DNA of 64,000 bases from assembly GCF_018918185.1 (NCBI RefSeq), contig NZ_JAHLPZ010000004.1, positions 124,001 through 188,000 of the forward strand, given 5' to 3'. The notes beneath the pieces were generated by a model. The model searched no databases and was not told the DNA's origin. It saw only the letters and a list, made by a program, of their open reading frames with translations. Source of the stretch: Eubacterium sp. MSJ-21 (lineage in GTDB: Bacteria; Bacillota; Clostridia; Lachnospirales; Lachnospiraceae). This document shows, one piece after another, positions 52,151 through 60,684 of the stretch (position 1 is the first letter of the stretch; each line of letters begins with the position of its first letter). The position numbers were made by a program, and so were the translations under genes.

Positions 52151-53794
52151 CTACCCAATTCCGAAATCCGCCAGAGACATCTGCGTGAACGATTCATTTG
52201 CATGCTCTGCCTTCCATATATCCTTCTGGTCGACGCCGGTCAACTGCCTTGTGATATACCCTTCCTCGATCGGCGTGTGATACATCTGCCTGCCACCGCA
52301 GGTAATAAAATATTGTGCCCGTTTCAACACGACCCCTATCTTCTTCAGGGAAGCGAAATCCAGCCTGCCATAACGTCTTGCATATGCGATCCGCCCTGCC
52401 GATTTCGGTCCGATGCCCGGCACACGGAGTAACATCGCATAGCTTGCAGTCTGCACTTCCACCGGAAATTGATCCAGATGCCGCAGTGCCCAGTCGCACT
52501 TCGGATCAACCAGTTCATTAAAATTCGGCTTCTCTTCCGATAACAATTCTCCCGCCTGGAATCCATAGAACCGGAGCAGCCAGTCCGCCTGATACAACCG
52601 GTGTTCCCGCAGAAGCGGTGGCGGTGTTCCAATCTGAGGCAATACCTTATCCTCATTCAGCGGAATATACGCCGAATAAAAGACCCGTTTCAAGTCGAAG
52701 CCCTGATACAACTGCTGTGTCGTCTGCAGCAACGTATAATCGCTCTCGCCGGTTGCCCCGATAATCATCTGCGTGCTCTGTCCCGCCGGTGCAAACCGCC
52801 GCTTTAATTTCGACATATCGAGCGGTGCTAGCTGATATGCGTTATCCCATGTGAGAGCACTGTCCAGAACCGTTCCGTTCATCTTCGCAGCCAGATTCGC
52901 AATCGTATTCTGCACATCTGTCTCTCCAGTTACCGAACCACCTGAACCTGCGCCATAATTTTCCTCTTCAGCCTTGTTTCCATAAGAACTCCTAGACTCC
53001 TGAACTACTGCTCCATCCGCAACGATTTTCCCGGCTTTCTTCTCCTTCATCAATCCATCCGCAAACTGCTTCTTCGACTCTGTCCCGAAGATACTCTGCT
53101 TCAGGAACTGATTGCCTTTGCTTCGCTCCATGTGTGCGGATTTCCCGATTGCCATCCGATGCGACGCGATCGTGTTCCGCACCTTTCCCATCGGATCTAA
53201 GATCGTCTGCATCGTCTTATTCGGTGCCAGTGTCCGCAGTCCTTCCTCCGTCGGCAGTTCCATATTCACGCTGATACGGTCTGCCAGATATCCTGCTGCC
53301 GCAAGCAGTTCATCCGATGCGCCGGGAATCGTCTTCACATGGATGTAGCCGTTAAAATGATATTTCGTCCGAAGCAGAAGCAATGTCTCGCACATCTTCT
53401 CCATCGTGTATGTCGGATTCTTCAGAACGCCGGAGCTTAAGAACAATCCTTCAATATAATTCCGCTTGTAGAATTCGACCGTCAGCTCGCAGATCTCCTG
53501 TGGCGTGAAGGTCGCCCGCTTCACATCATTGCTTGCACGGTTGATGCAGTATTTGCAATCATAGACGCAGTGATTCGTCATCAAAATCTTAAGCAGGGAG
53601 ATACACCTGCCATCCGAAGCAAAGCTGTGACAGATGCCGCAAGCTGCCGCATTGCCGAGTTCTCCTTTCTTCCCCCGACGGTCAGAACCGCTCGACGTAC
53701 ACGCCACATCGTATTTGGCAGCATCTGCAAGAATCTGCAGCTTCTCCTGTGTTGTATATTCTTCTATGTAATTGTTTGTAATCTCTGTACTCAT
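52151..53794 (-). CDS. radical SAM protein, putative DNA modification/repair (TIGR03916 type)
   Basis: A 547-residue protein. CTSSGSDRRGKKG and ACGICHSFASDGRC are typical N-terminal parts; the radical SAM cluster is CVYDCKYC (about 76-83). The C-terminus has a helix-hairpin-helix RVPGIGPKSAGRIAYARR for DNA. A stretch of about 120 residues (205-325) is not in the usual family outline of about 420 residues. The start at 53794 was chosen because the promoter at 53801-53829 cuts off the longer frame; its A would be the first base of the RNA. Two SOS-like boxes point to LexA control. Confidence 0.88.
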   Translation of the reverse strand: MSTEITNNYIEEYTTQEKLQILADAAKYDVACTSSGSDRRGKKGELGNAAACGICHSFASDGRCISLLKILMTNHCVYDCKYCINRASNDVKRATFTPQEICELTVEFYKRNYIEGLFLSSGVLKNPTYTMEKMCETLLLLRTKYHFNGYIHVKTIPGASDELLAAAGYLADRISVNMELPTEEGLRTLAPNKTMQTILDPMGKVRNTIASHRMAIGKSAHMERSKGNQFLKQSIFGTESKKQFADGLMKEKKAGKIVADGAVVQESRSSYGNKAEEENYGAGSGGSVTGETDVQNTIANLAAKMNGTVLDSALTWDNAYQLAPLDMSKLKRRFAPAGQSTQMIIGATGESDYTLLQTTQQLYQGFDLKRVFYSAYIPLNEDKVLPQIGTPPPLLREHRLYQADWLLRFYGFQAGELLSEEKPNFNELVDPKCDWALRHLDQFPVEVQTASYAMLLRVPGIGPKSAGRIAYARRYGRLDFASLKKIGVVLKRAQYFITCGGRQMYHTPIEEGYITRQLTGVDQKDIWKAEHANESFTQMSLADFGIG

Positions 53795-53800
53795 ATCCTC

Positions 53801-53853
53801 ATTATACGAACAAACGTTCTTGGATGCAAGGATTTTTTGCGAACATCCGTTTG
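53801..53853 (-). promoter_or_regulatory. SOS-like promoter of the radical SAM gene
   Basis: TTGCAT (53824-53829), 17 bp, TATAAT (53801-53806). The spacer begins with CGAACAAACGTTCT (53807-53820), matching 13 of 14 positions of the Bacillus-type LexA box CGAACRNRYGTTYC; a second site (53840-53853) matches 12 of 14. The start point would fall on the ATG itself. Confidence 0.78.
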
Positions 53854-53922
53854 TTTTTTTCATAAATTTTCTAAAAACATCAAAACAGGCGAAGCAGAAT
53901 TTCCACTTCACCTGTTTCAAGA

Positions 53923-55101
53923 TTACGCCACTACCCGTTTCTTCGCCGACACGATATTTGCCACAATAATATAGAATACGCCATATAAAGCCATCACCAG
54001 CATATTGATAAATACCGGTTTCAGCCCCGAGACGCTTACCGTCTCCAGTGTCTTCAGATATTCATTCGTCTGAATATACCAGTACGCCGGAAAAATACGA
54101 CCCACTGCAAGCACACCATCCGGCAGCCATTCAACCGGGATAAATGCACCGCACAGAAATGCCGAGCCGAGTGCCACGACATTCACGATTCCATTGACCG
54201 CTTCCTTGTTGTTGAAGATGCTTGATATCAGGAATGCCATCGTCAATGCACACAAGGTGAATACGAACGAATTTGCCAGATACATGGCACCCTGCGCACG
54301 AAACATTACCTTTCCAACAATCACAAAACTGATCAGACCGTAAAACAGCCATAGTGCGATTGCAAAAAGCAGATTCGAAGCAAGCAGGATTGCATTGTGC
54401 TTCTTATAATTCATACTGCTGATCGTGATACGCTTGCGGATCGGCAGCTCCTGGAAACTCGTGAGCACCAGACAGATCACGAAGATCGCACCGGCAAGCA
54501 GACTGTAGCTTGCAAAATTATAATAACCCGCTGCCTTCGACATGCTGTTTGTATCAAGTGTCGTCGTCACATGTACGGTTGATGTCTGTTCCAAAGTCTG
54601 CGTGATATCCTTGCAGACTTCCTCCTCATTCAGGGATATGTTTTTTTCATCCGGATTCGCCTGCAGAGCGGCATCCACGTAGTTTTTCTGTATGGCAAGA
54701 TAACTTTCGACCATCATCTGTGCGAAGCTCGCATCCGCCGACTGGCAGCTCTTATATCGAAGTTCCGGATTTTCGCCGTTCAGTACCGCCTGCCGGTAGC
54801 CCTGCGGAATATAGATCACAAATGCTACCTGCCGATAGAAGATTGCATCGTCTATGTCCTCTTCGCTTTTCAGTTCTTTCCGTTCACTGTGCGCTGCGAT
54901 ATAATCCGTAAAATTCTTCGTGATTCCGACATTTTCATCCTGATTCACAATGACGATTTCCGGCTTGTCCGCGGTGAACTGGCTCGTCGTATCCCCGCTT
55001 TTTGCGTTGATGCCACCGAACAAAAGTAGCAGCACCGTATACAGGATCACCATACCTTTACATTTATTTAATACATGCAGAAATGCTTTAAATACTGTCA
55101 T
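53923..55101 (-). CDS. ABC-2 type permease, second subunit
   Basis: A 392-residue membrane protein: one N-terminal helix, a large extracytoplasmic domain (about 35-190), and five or six C-terminal helices, the YhgE/ABC2_membrane_3 type layout. It overlaps the previous permease gene by 14 nt. With the ATPase and the other permease it forms an exporter of unknown substrate, perhaps drugs or lipids. Confidence 0.88.
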   Translation of the reverse strand: MTVFKAFLHVLNKCKGMVILYTVLLLLFGGINAKSGDTTSQFTADKPEIVIVNQDENVGITKNFTDYIAAHSERKELKSEEDIDDAIFYRQVAFVIYIPQGYRQAVLNGENPELRYKSCQSADASFAQMMVESYLAIQKNYVDAALQANPDEKNISLNEEEVCKDITQTLEQTSTVHVTTTLDTNSMSKAAGYYNFASYSLLAGAIFVICLVLTSFQELPIRKRITISSMNYKKHNAILLASNLLFAIALWLFYGLISFVIVGKVMFRAQGAMYLANSFVFTLCALTMAFLISSIFNNKEAVNGIVNVVALGSAFLCGAFIPVEWLPDGVLAVGRIFPAYWYIQTNEYLKTLETVSVSGLKPVFINMLVMALYGVFYIIVANIVSAKKRVVA

Positions 55102-56254
55102 ACTTCTGCCTCCTTAATCCCTGTGCGGACACAAGCAGCATGAAGGCAGAGAAGATTCCAAGACTTGCTACATCCATCCAGAAACGCTTGTCCACACCAT
55201 AATAATACAGTGCATAATATCCATCCGTGATCATCGCCGCCGGGTTGATCTTATCTAAGAACGGCACGTGCTTCTCGATGATATATTTCATGGTAATTCC
55301 CATCATGCCAGACAGGAAACAGCACGCCATCGTGATGCCGATCAGGATTCCAAGTTTGCCATTCTCGCCGGTCTTGACAACCGTCGTCACCATAATCGCA
55401 AGCGTCAGCCCCGCCAGACTACCCGCAAGTGCCAGCAAGATCACATATGGCAGATTCTCCCCGTAATCGACTTTCATCACGAAGATTGTATACACAAACA
55501 GAATCGCAAGCCCGATCAACTGCGTGCAATATGCAGCAATCAGCGAGGAAAACATCGTCTTTGCCTTGCTGATTGGAACGATGGCTGTACGCTTTCCGAG
55601 ATTCCCCATGTTCGGGAGATTCCGACTCAGCGCCGTCATTCCGAGGATACCGCCATACAGACACGCCATCGCAATCAATGTGTAATACTCAATCATCGTA
55701 TAGCTTAGGTTCTTGCGGGATGCATCGACCAGGTTCGACTCTCTGCCTGCGACCTGCTCCATTACATTTTTGTAGAGTGCCTCGATATCCGGCATCGCAC
55801 CCTGCTCAATCTCATTTTGTACACGTTTTTCCATGATTGCAGAGGTATGTACGATCTCGTCTACCACATATTGAAGCACTGTCTGGTTGATACCATTTTC
55901 GTGAATCCAGATCTCCGGCTCCGCGCCATTCATATACAGCACACCGTCGACATCCCCGTCTGAAAGCAGCGTATCTGCTTCATCCTTCGACACATACACC
56001 GTGTCAAACATCTGCTCATCGCTTGATTCATCGCTCAAAGTCTCAAATGTCCGGCGGAATGCTTCGTTTCCCTGAAAATCCTCGTTATCGACAATCGCAA
56101 TCGGGATCACGTTCAGTTTCTCGCTGTTCTCGATATTGGAGAATGCCAGCTTGAACATCGTGCCAAGCACGAGCGGAAACACAAATGTCCAGAACAAAAG
56201 CATCCGGTTCCGCATCAGGACTTTGAATGTATACTTAAAGTTATGTCCAAACAT
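55088..56254 (-). CDS. ABC-2 type permease, first subunit
   Basis: A 388-residue membrane protein with the same layout as the next: N-terminal helix in MFGHNFKYTFKVLMRNRMLLFWTFVFPLVLG, extracytoplasmic domain, then six helices and a conserved GxxGM region (GIAILFVYTI, LSGMMGITM). Its ATG shares a base with the stop of the ATPase gene at 56254. The pair of permeases would form a heterodimer. Confidence 0.9.
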   Translation of the reverse strand: MFGHNFKYTFKVLMRNRMLLFWTFVFPLVLGTMFKLAFSNIENSEKLNVIPIAIVDNEDFQGNEAFRRTFETLSDESSDEQMFDTVYVSKDEADTLLSDGDVDGVLYMNGAEPEIWIHENGINQTVLQYVVDEIVHTSAIMEKRVQNEIEQGAMPDIEALYKNVMEQVAGRESNLVDASRKNLSYTMIEYYTLIAMACLYGGILGMTALSRNLPNMGNLGKRTAIVPISKAKTMFSSLIAAYCTQLIGLAILFVYTIFVMKVDYGENLPYVILLALAGSLAGLTLAIMVTTVVKTGENGKLGILIGITMACCFLSGMMGITMKYIIEKHVPFLDKINPAAMITDGYYALYYYGVDKRFWMDVASLGIFSAFMLLVSAQGLRRQKYDSI

Positions 56255-57192
56255 CAGTCTCTAAGCTCCTTTCCGGTCAGCTCCAGGAACACATCGTTGA
56301 GCGTCGGACGCTCGGAGAAGATCTTGTTGCAGGTGATTCCCGCCGCACTCAGTTCCTCGATCAGCTTCGCCACGTTATTTTTGCCGCTCTTATAGGTGAT
56401 TACAAGCTGATGGTCAGCATATTCTGCCTTGTCAACATTCGGTGCCGCCTGCAGCTTCTCTAAGAATTCCGCTTTGAAATGCTTCGTCTCAATCGTAACC
56501 TTCTCCTCGATCTTCGCAAGTGCCTTTAACTCGTCGGACGTTCCCTGCGCAATAATTTTTCCCCTATCCAATATGATGATCCGGTCACACAGAATCTCGA
56601 CTTCTTCCATATAATGTGTCGTGTAACAGATTGTCGCGCCATCATCCCGCAGCTTCCTGATACCATCCAAAATGTTGTTCCGGCTCTGCGGATCGACTGC
56701 AACGGTCGGCTCATCTAAGAAGATCAGCTTCGGCTTGTGCGCGATACCACATGCGATATTCAATCTCCGGAGTAATCCGCCCGACAACTGCTTCGGATAA
56801 TATTTGCGGAATTCATCCAGTCCGACTAATGCGATTGCATCCTCGATATCCTTTTTTCTCTCCTGCTTATCCTTCACATACAAGCCACAGAAATAGTCAA
56901 TATTCTCATACACCGTAAGCTCTTCAAACACCGCTACCTCCTGGAAGATGACTCCGATATCCCGCTTGATCTTATAGGCATCCGGTGTCATCTCCTCTCC
57001 GAAGATCTTGATACTTCCCGCGCTGTATTTTAACAGCGAGAGGATGCAGTTGATCGTGGTTGATTTTCCACTTCCGTTTGGACCAAGCAGGCCAAGGATT
57101 TCTCCCTGCCGGATCTCAAACGACAGGTCATCGACTGCCTTCTTCTGTTTATATTCCTTTGTCAGATTCTTTACTTCTACAACTGCGTTCAT
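56254..57192 (-). CDS. ABC exporter ATP-binding protein
   Basis: A 312-residue ATPase. Walker A GPNGSGKS (about 38-45), signature QLSGGLLRRLNIA, Walker B LIFLDEPTVAVD and the His of CYTTHYMEE are all intact. The C-terminal extension of about 80 residues is common in the DrrA/CcmA drug-export group. It heads the exporter operon. Palindrome C and the TetR gene lie upstream on the same strand, suggesting control by the TetR protein. Confidence 0.94.
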   Translation of the reverse strand: MNAVVEVKNLTKEYKQKKAVDDLSFEIRQGEILGLLGPNGSGKSTTINCILSLLKYSAGSIKIFGEEMTPDAYKIKRDIGVIFQEVAVFEELTVYENIDYFCGLYVKDKQERKKDIEDAIALVGLDEFRKYYPKQLSGGLLRRLNIACGIAHKPKLIFLDEPTVAVDPQSRNNILDGIRKLRDDGATICYTTHYMEEVEILCDRIIILDRGKIIAQGTSDELKALAKIEEKVTIETKHFKAEFLEKLQAAPNVDKAEYADHQLVITYKSGKNNVAKLIEELSAAGITCNKIFSERPTLNDVFLELTGKELRD

Positions 57193-57224
57193 TTCGCTTT
57201 TCCACTCTCCTTTTTATTCCCAGC

Positions 57225-57495
57225 AATTGCGATATTGTTTCTATATATTTCAATATTGATTTATACGATATACAATGTATAGAATCTGAGAAGTTCTAAA
57301 TGTTCTGATCTATATTTCCATCCAATACGCCACCGCCGCCAATTCGCCATCCATGGCTCAGTGGCGGCTTGTTTGAACATCGTGTTCAAACATGGCTAAT
57401 ATAATCACAGAACATTAAGAACTTCTATGATTCAAACATATCGTATATCTTTATAAATCAATATTAAAATATATACCGAAATCAATATCGCAATT
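57225..57495. repeat. palindromic element, copy C (with central module)
   Basis: A 270-bp imperfect palindrome filling the gap between TetR and the ABC operon. Ends AATTGCGATATTG and complement; arms with AATATTGATTTATA and complement; AGAAGTTCT (57289-57297) and AGAACTTCT (57418-57426) enclose the 67-bp module (57330-57396), inverted relative to copy A and identical to it at 65 of 67 positions. No gene is seen in it. Confidence 0.85.
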
Positions 57496-57509
57496 TCTGC
57501 GGTTCATAT

Positions 57510-58088
57510 TCAATCATCCTTCGGCTTCTTGTCATACATGCTTCCGATCTTCATCTGCCTTACCGTGTCGGTCAGAAGTTCTTCAATCTGTTCATCCGTA
57601 AATGCGACGGTTCCGTTTGCAACCATGCTGGCGATTCCATGTGTGAAGATCCACACCTTCAGATGAAATGCCTCCTGTTTCTGCCTGTCATATCCTGTGA
57701 ACTCTGTGCCCTTCTCCAGGATCTGATTTCCTATATTATCCTTCTCGATAAATTCTGTCGGAGAAATCTTCGAATCCCCCATAAATAACACCTTGAAGAA
57801 ATCCGGATAATCCTTTGCAAACCGGATATACGCAAGTCCCATGCCCCGATATGCTTTTTCTTCCTTAGAACCTGCAATCATATACGACTGGTATATCTTC
57901 TGGATATGTGCGATCGTCGCCTGCTTTAAGTCTTCCATATTTTCAAATTGATAGAAGATCGGCTGTACCGAACAACCAAGCTCTTTCGCCACCCGGCGGG
58001 CATTGATTGCAGACAGGCCTTCTTTCTTCACCACAGCACACGCCGCCTCAATAATATCTTCCTTCAAAAACTTTGTTGCCCTTGGCAT
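57510..58088 (-). CDS. TetR/AcrR family regulator
   Basis: A 192-residue repressor. The N-terminal helix-turn-helix reads FLKEDIIEAACAVVKKEGLSAINARRVAKELGCSVQPIFYQFENMEDL; the C-terminal ligand domain is helical and closest to the WHG/TetR_C group. The start at 58088 has GGAGGA nearby; the frame six codons longer contains that site. It lies upstream of the ABC exporter on the same strand and probably controls it and itself by the operator at 58110. Confidence 0.92.
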   Translation of the reverse strand: MPRATKFLKEDIIEAACAVVKKEGLSAINARRVAKELGCSVQPIFYQFENMEDLKQATIAHIQKIYQSYMIAGSKEEKAYRGMGLAYIRFAKDYPDFFKVLFMGDSKISPTEFIEKDNIGNQILEKGTEFTGYDRQKQEAFHLKVWIFTHGIASMVANGTVAFTDEQIEELLTDTVRQMKIGSMYDKKPKDD

Positions 58089-58109
58089 ATTATCCTCCAT
58101 CTTCATTTT

Positions 58110-58137
58110 ATAACATTTGTTATGTAACTTTCGTTAT
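58110..58137. promoter_or_regulatory. tandem palindromic operator before tetR
   Basis: Two adjoining 14-bp palindromes, ATAAC-N4-GTTAT (58110-58123) and GTAAC-N4-GTTAT (58124-58137), directly upstream of the TetR start. The form and place suit autoregulation by the TetR protein. Confidence 0.7.
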
Positions 58138-58150
58138 ATTATAAGGAATA

Positions 58151-58229
58151 AAAAAAGAAACGTCAAGCAGATGTCGATGAAATGCAGCTACATTCCTGTC
58201 ACCTGCATGTTCGTCTGTCTGACGTTTCT
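58151..58229 (-). terminator. terminator of the metal ATPase operon
   Basis: Ten-bp outer arms AGAAACGTCA/TGACGTTTCT with a second inner stem, then six T on the minus strand, 11 nt after the ATPase stop. Confidence 0.8.
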
Positions 58230-58239
58230 ATTTTCATTT

Positions 58240-60315
58240 TTATAATACAAGATCCTTCATCGAATGCAGTCCGATTGCCAGTGTCGATGTATTGTGCATC
58301 AACGCTGAGGTTGTCGGCTGGATTACACCTGCCACACCAAGCACGATCAGTCCGGTATTAAATCCGACGATCGTTCTGTAATTCCGGCGGATGCGTCTTG
58401 TCAGTGCGGTACTGATTTTCCGCAACGTGATCAGTTCATTCAAGTTATCTGCACCAACGGTAATATCCGCGATCTCCCGTGCAATCTCTGCACCATCGCT
58501 GATTGCAATACCGATATCCGCTGCCGAAAGTGCCGGCGAATCATTGATGCCGTCTCCGATCATGATAACCTTGTGACCTTCTGCCTTCGCACGCTCCACG
58601 TAGCTTGCCTTATCTTCCGGAAGTACCTCGGAATAATACTCATCCACGCCAACCTTCCGTGCAATCGCACTCGCTGTCCGCTCGCTGTCTCCGGTCATCA
58701 TAACAATCTTCGCAAATCCAAGTTCTTTTAATGTCCGGATCACATCGGCCGCCTCATCCCGGATCGGATCTTCGATACAGATCACGGCAGCCAGCCGTCC
58801 TTCGACCGCCATATACAGGTGGGAGTATTCCTCCGGCAATGCATCGAACTTCTCCTGCATGCCTTCCGGAACCTCGCAGCCCTCATCTTCAAATACAAAA
58901 TGATAGCTACCGATAATGGTCTTTCTTCCTTCTACCGTAGTAGAAATTCCGTGTGCCACGATATAGGACACCTTCGAGTGAACTTCTTCATGTACCAGAT
59001 TCTTTTCGCTTGCCGCATCAACAACTGCACGTGCCATCGAATGTGGGAAATGTTCCTCGAGACATGCGGCAACCCGCAACAGTTCATCACTATTTTCATC
59101 GCAGAAGGATACAACATCTACTACGCGCGGTGCTGCCTTCGTCAGCGTTCCGGTCTTATCAAATACGATCGTATCTGCTTCCGCCATCGCCTCTAGGAAC
59201 TTGCCACCTTTCACCGTGATGCTTGACTTGCTCGCCTGCCGGATCGCAGACAATACGGAAATCGGCATTGCCAGCTTCAACGCACAGGAGAAATCAACCA
59301 TCAATATAGACAATGCTTTCGTCACATTCCGCGTAAAAAGATAGGTTGCAGCTGTGCCAAGTAATGTATATGGTACAAGCTTGTCGGCCAGATGGGATGC
59401 CTTGCTCTCCAGAGAGGATTTGAGTTTCTCGGATTCCTCGATCATCGTGACAACCTTCTCATACCGGCTCGAACCTCCGACCTGACGTACACGGATGCAA
59501 AGCTCGCCTTCTTCCAGCACGGTTCCTGCATAGACATACGAATCTGCCTGCTTATGTACCGGCAAAGGTTCGCCTGTCATCGATGCCTGATTCACCATCG
59601 CATCGCCATCGACAACCGTTCCGTCAAATGGGATCACATTTCCGACATGGATCACGATCTCATCATCCACATGGATAGATTCTGCAGACACCTGCACTTC
59701 CTGTCCGTCCTTCTTCAACCAGACTTTTCCGATGTTCAAGGACATGCTCCGTGCAAGATCCCCGACGGATTTCTTGTGTGTCCACTCCTCTAAGATCTCG
59801 CCGATTCCAAGCAGGAACATGATGGAACCTGCCGTCTGGAAGTCTCCACGGAATACGGATACGCCGATTGCCGTGCCATCCAGAACCGGAACTTCGATCT
59901 TTCGTTTTGCTAATGTTTTCAATCCGTTCGTGATATATTTTACCGAGCGGATGGCAGTCAGGGTGTTCGCAATCGGCACCGGCAGCAACACCCGGTTGAT
60001 ACACCGCAGCAAAACCTTATCTACCAGTTTTTCTTTATACTCCTCATTCACCTGTCTGCCGGAATTAGCAAGATAGGATTCCGGCACATCTGCCGTCTCA
60101 TAATGAAACCGTCGGAGCGCTGTTATCATCGCTTCCCGGCTTCCCTCATAACAGACAACCGCATCACAGGTCGAATGATTCACCTTCGCAGAACTGACAT
60201 GTTTCATGCTGTCAAGATAATACTGAAGGATATCGGCTTCCCGGTACGACATATTCTTCTGTGCAACATGAAAACGAATTCTGCCCCGTATCTCATGTTT
60301 AATCACAAATTTCAT
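58240..60315 (-). CDS. P1B-type heavy-metal-translocating ATPase
   Basis: A 691-residue metal pump. An HMA-like N-terminal domain without CxxC (about 1-70) precedes the membrane part; the usual CPC motif in the metal-path helix is replaced by DFSCALKLAMP. The pump motifs TGEPLPV, DKTGTLT, MTGDSERTA and GDGINDSPAL are intact. The operator of the GTTAG-N6-CTAAC kind before the operon suggests iron or manganese as cargo. The start at 60315 overlaps the small upstream gene; a frame 13 codons longer lies inside it. Confidence 0.9.
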   Translation of the reverse strand: MKFVIKHEIRGRIRFHVAQKNMSYREADILQYYLDSMKHVSSAKVNHSTCDAVVCYEGSREAMITALRRFHYETADVPESYLANSGRQVNEEYKEKLVDKVLLRCINRVLLPVPIANTLTAIRSVKYITNGLKTLAKRKIEVPVLDGTAIGVSVFRGDFQTAGSIMFLLGIGEILEEWTHKKSVGDLARSMSLNIGKVWLKKDGQEVQVSAESIHVDDEIVIHVGNVIPFDGTVVDGDAMVNQASMTGEPLPVHKQADSYVYAGTVLEEGELCIRVRQVGGSSRYEKVVTMIEESEKLKSSLESKASHLADKLVPYTLLGTAATYLFTRNVTKALSILMVDFSCALKLAMPISVLSAIRQASKSSITVKGGKFLEAMAEADTIVFDKTGTLTKAAPRVVDVVSFCDENSDELLRVAACLEEHFPHSMARAVVDAASEKNLVHEEVHSKVSYIVAHGISTTVEGRKTIIGSYHFVFEDEGCEVPEGMQEKFDALPEEYSHLYMAVEGRLAAVICIEDPIRDEAADVIRTLKELGFAKIVMMTGDSERTASAIARKVGVDEYYSEVLPEDKASYVERAKAEGHKVIMIGDGINDSPALSAADIGIAISDGAEIAREIADITVGADNLNELITLRKISTALTRRIRRNYRTIVGFNTGLIVLGVAGVIQPTTSALMHNTSTLAIGLHSMKDLVL

Positions 60316-60613
60316 TTTCTTCCGCCTGCTCTTCTGCTTCTGCCTCATCCTCAACTACCTGTGCCTCAGCCTCGATCTCGCGGTCTGCGTTGATCTGCTT
60401 TGCCTCAGCATAGATGTCGCTTGCATTCTCCTGTACATTTGTCACAGTTTTCATGACACAATCCTTTGCACGAAGGACTGCGGCTGTACCATGTGAGTAA
60501 ACCTTCTTTGCATCACGGCTAGTCAGAAGCTTGATTCCAGCTGTTCCGAACAATACACCTGCTGCAAAAATCCCTGTTTTCTTTCCATCGATCTTCTTAA
60601 AAAAATTTGACAT
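60299..60613 (-). CDS. small protein linked to the metal ATPase (DUF6110-like)
   Basis: A 104-residue protein. A Gly-rich hydrophobic segment (GIFAAGVLFGTAGIKLL) is followed by a conserved helical part (SRDAKKVYSHGTAAVLRAKDCVMKTVTNVQENASDIYAEAKQIN) and an acidic tail. From memory this is the DUF6110 family, often next to such ATPases. It may be a membrane-bound chaperone or accessory. AGGAGG is its ribosome site, just beside the metal-type operator. It overlaps the ATPase start. Confidence 0.75.
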   Translation of the reverse strand: MSNFFKKIDGKKTGIFAAGVLFGTAGIKLLTSRDAKKVYSHGTAAVLRAKDCVMKTVTNVQENASDIYAEAKQINADREIEAEAQVVEDEAEAEEQAEENEICD

Positions 60614-60627
60614 AATAATTACCTCCT

Positions 60628-60654
60628 GTTAGTCTAATCTAACTACGTATATTA
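60628..60654 (-). promoter_or_regulatory. DtxR-type operator and -10 before the metal ATPase operon
   Basis: GTTAG-N6-CTAAC (60628-60643) lies just after TAATAT (60649-60654) on the minus strand, on the probable start site and up to the ribosome site. The -35 is weak. It has the same half-sites and spacing as the feo and 27.4 kb operators. Confidence 0.7.
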
Positions 60655-60684
60655 TCACAATTTTTAAAAAAAATAAATATTTTT

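Noticed and set aside
53795-53920. Longer start of the radical SAM gene (42 extra residues)
   Set aside because: The predicted promoter and LexA boxes lie inside the extension, and the family N-terminus begins near the ATG at 53794.
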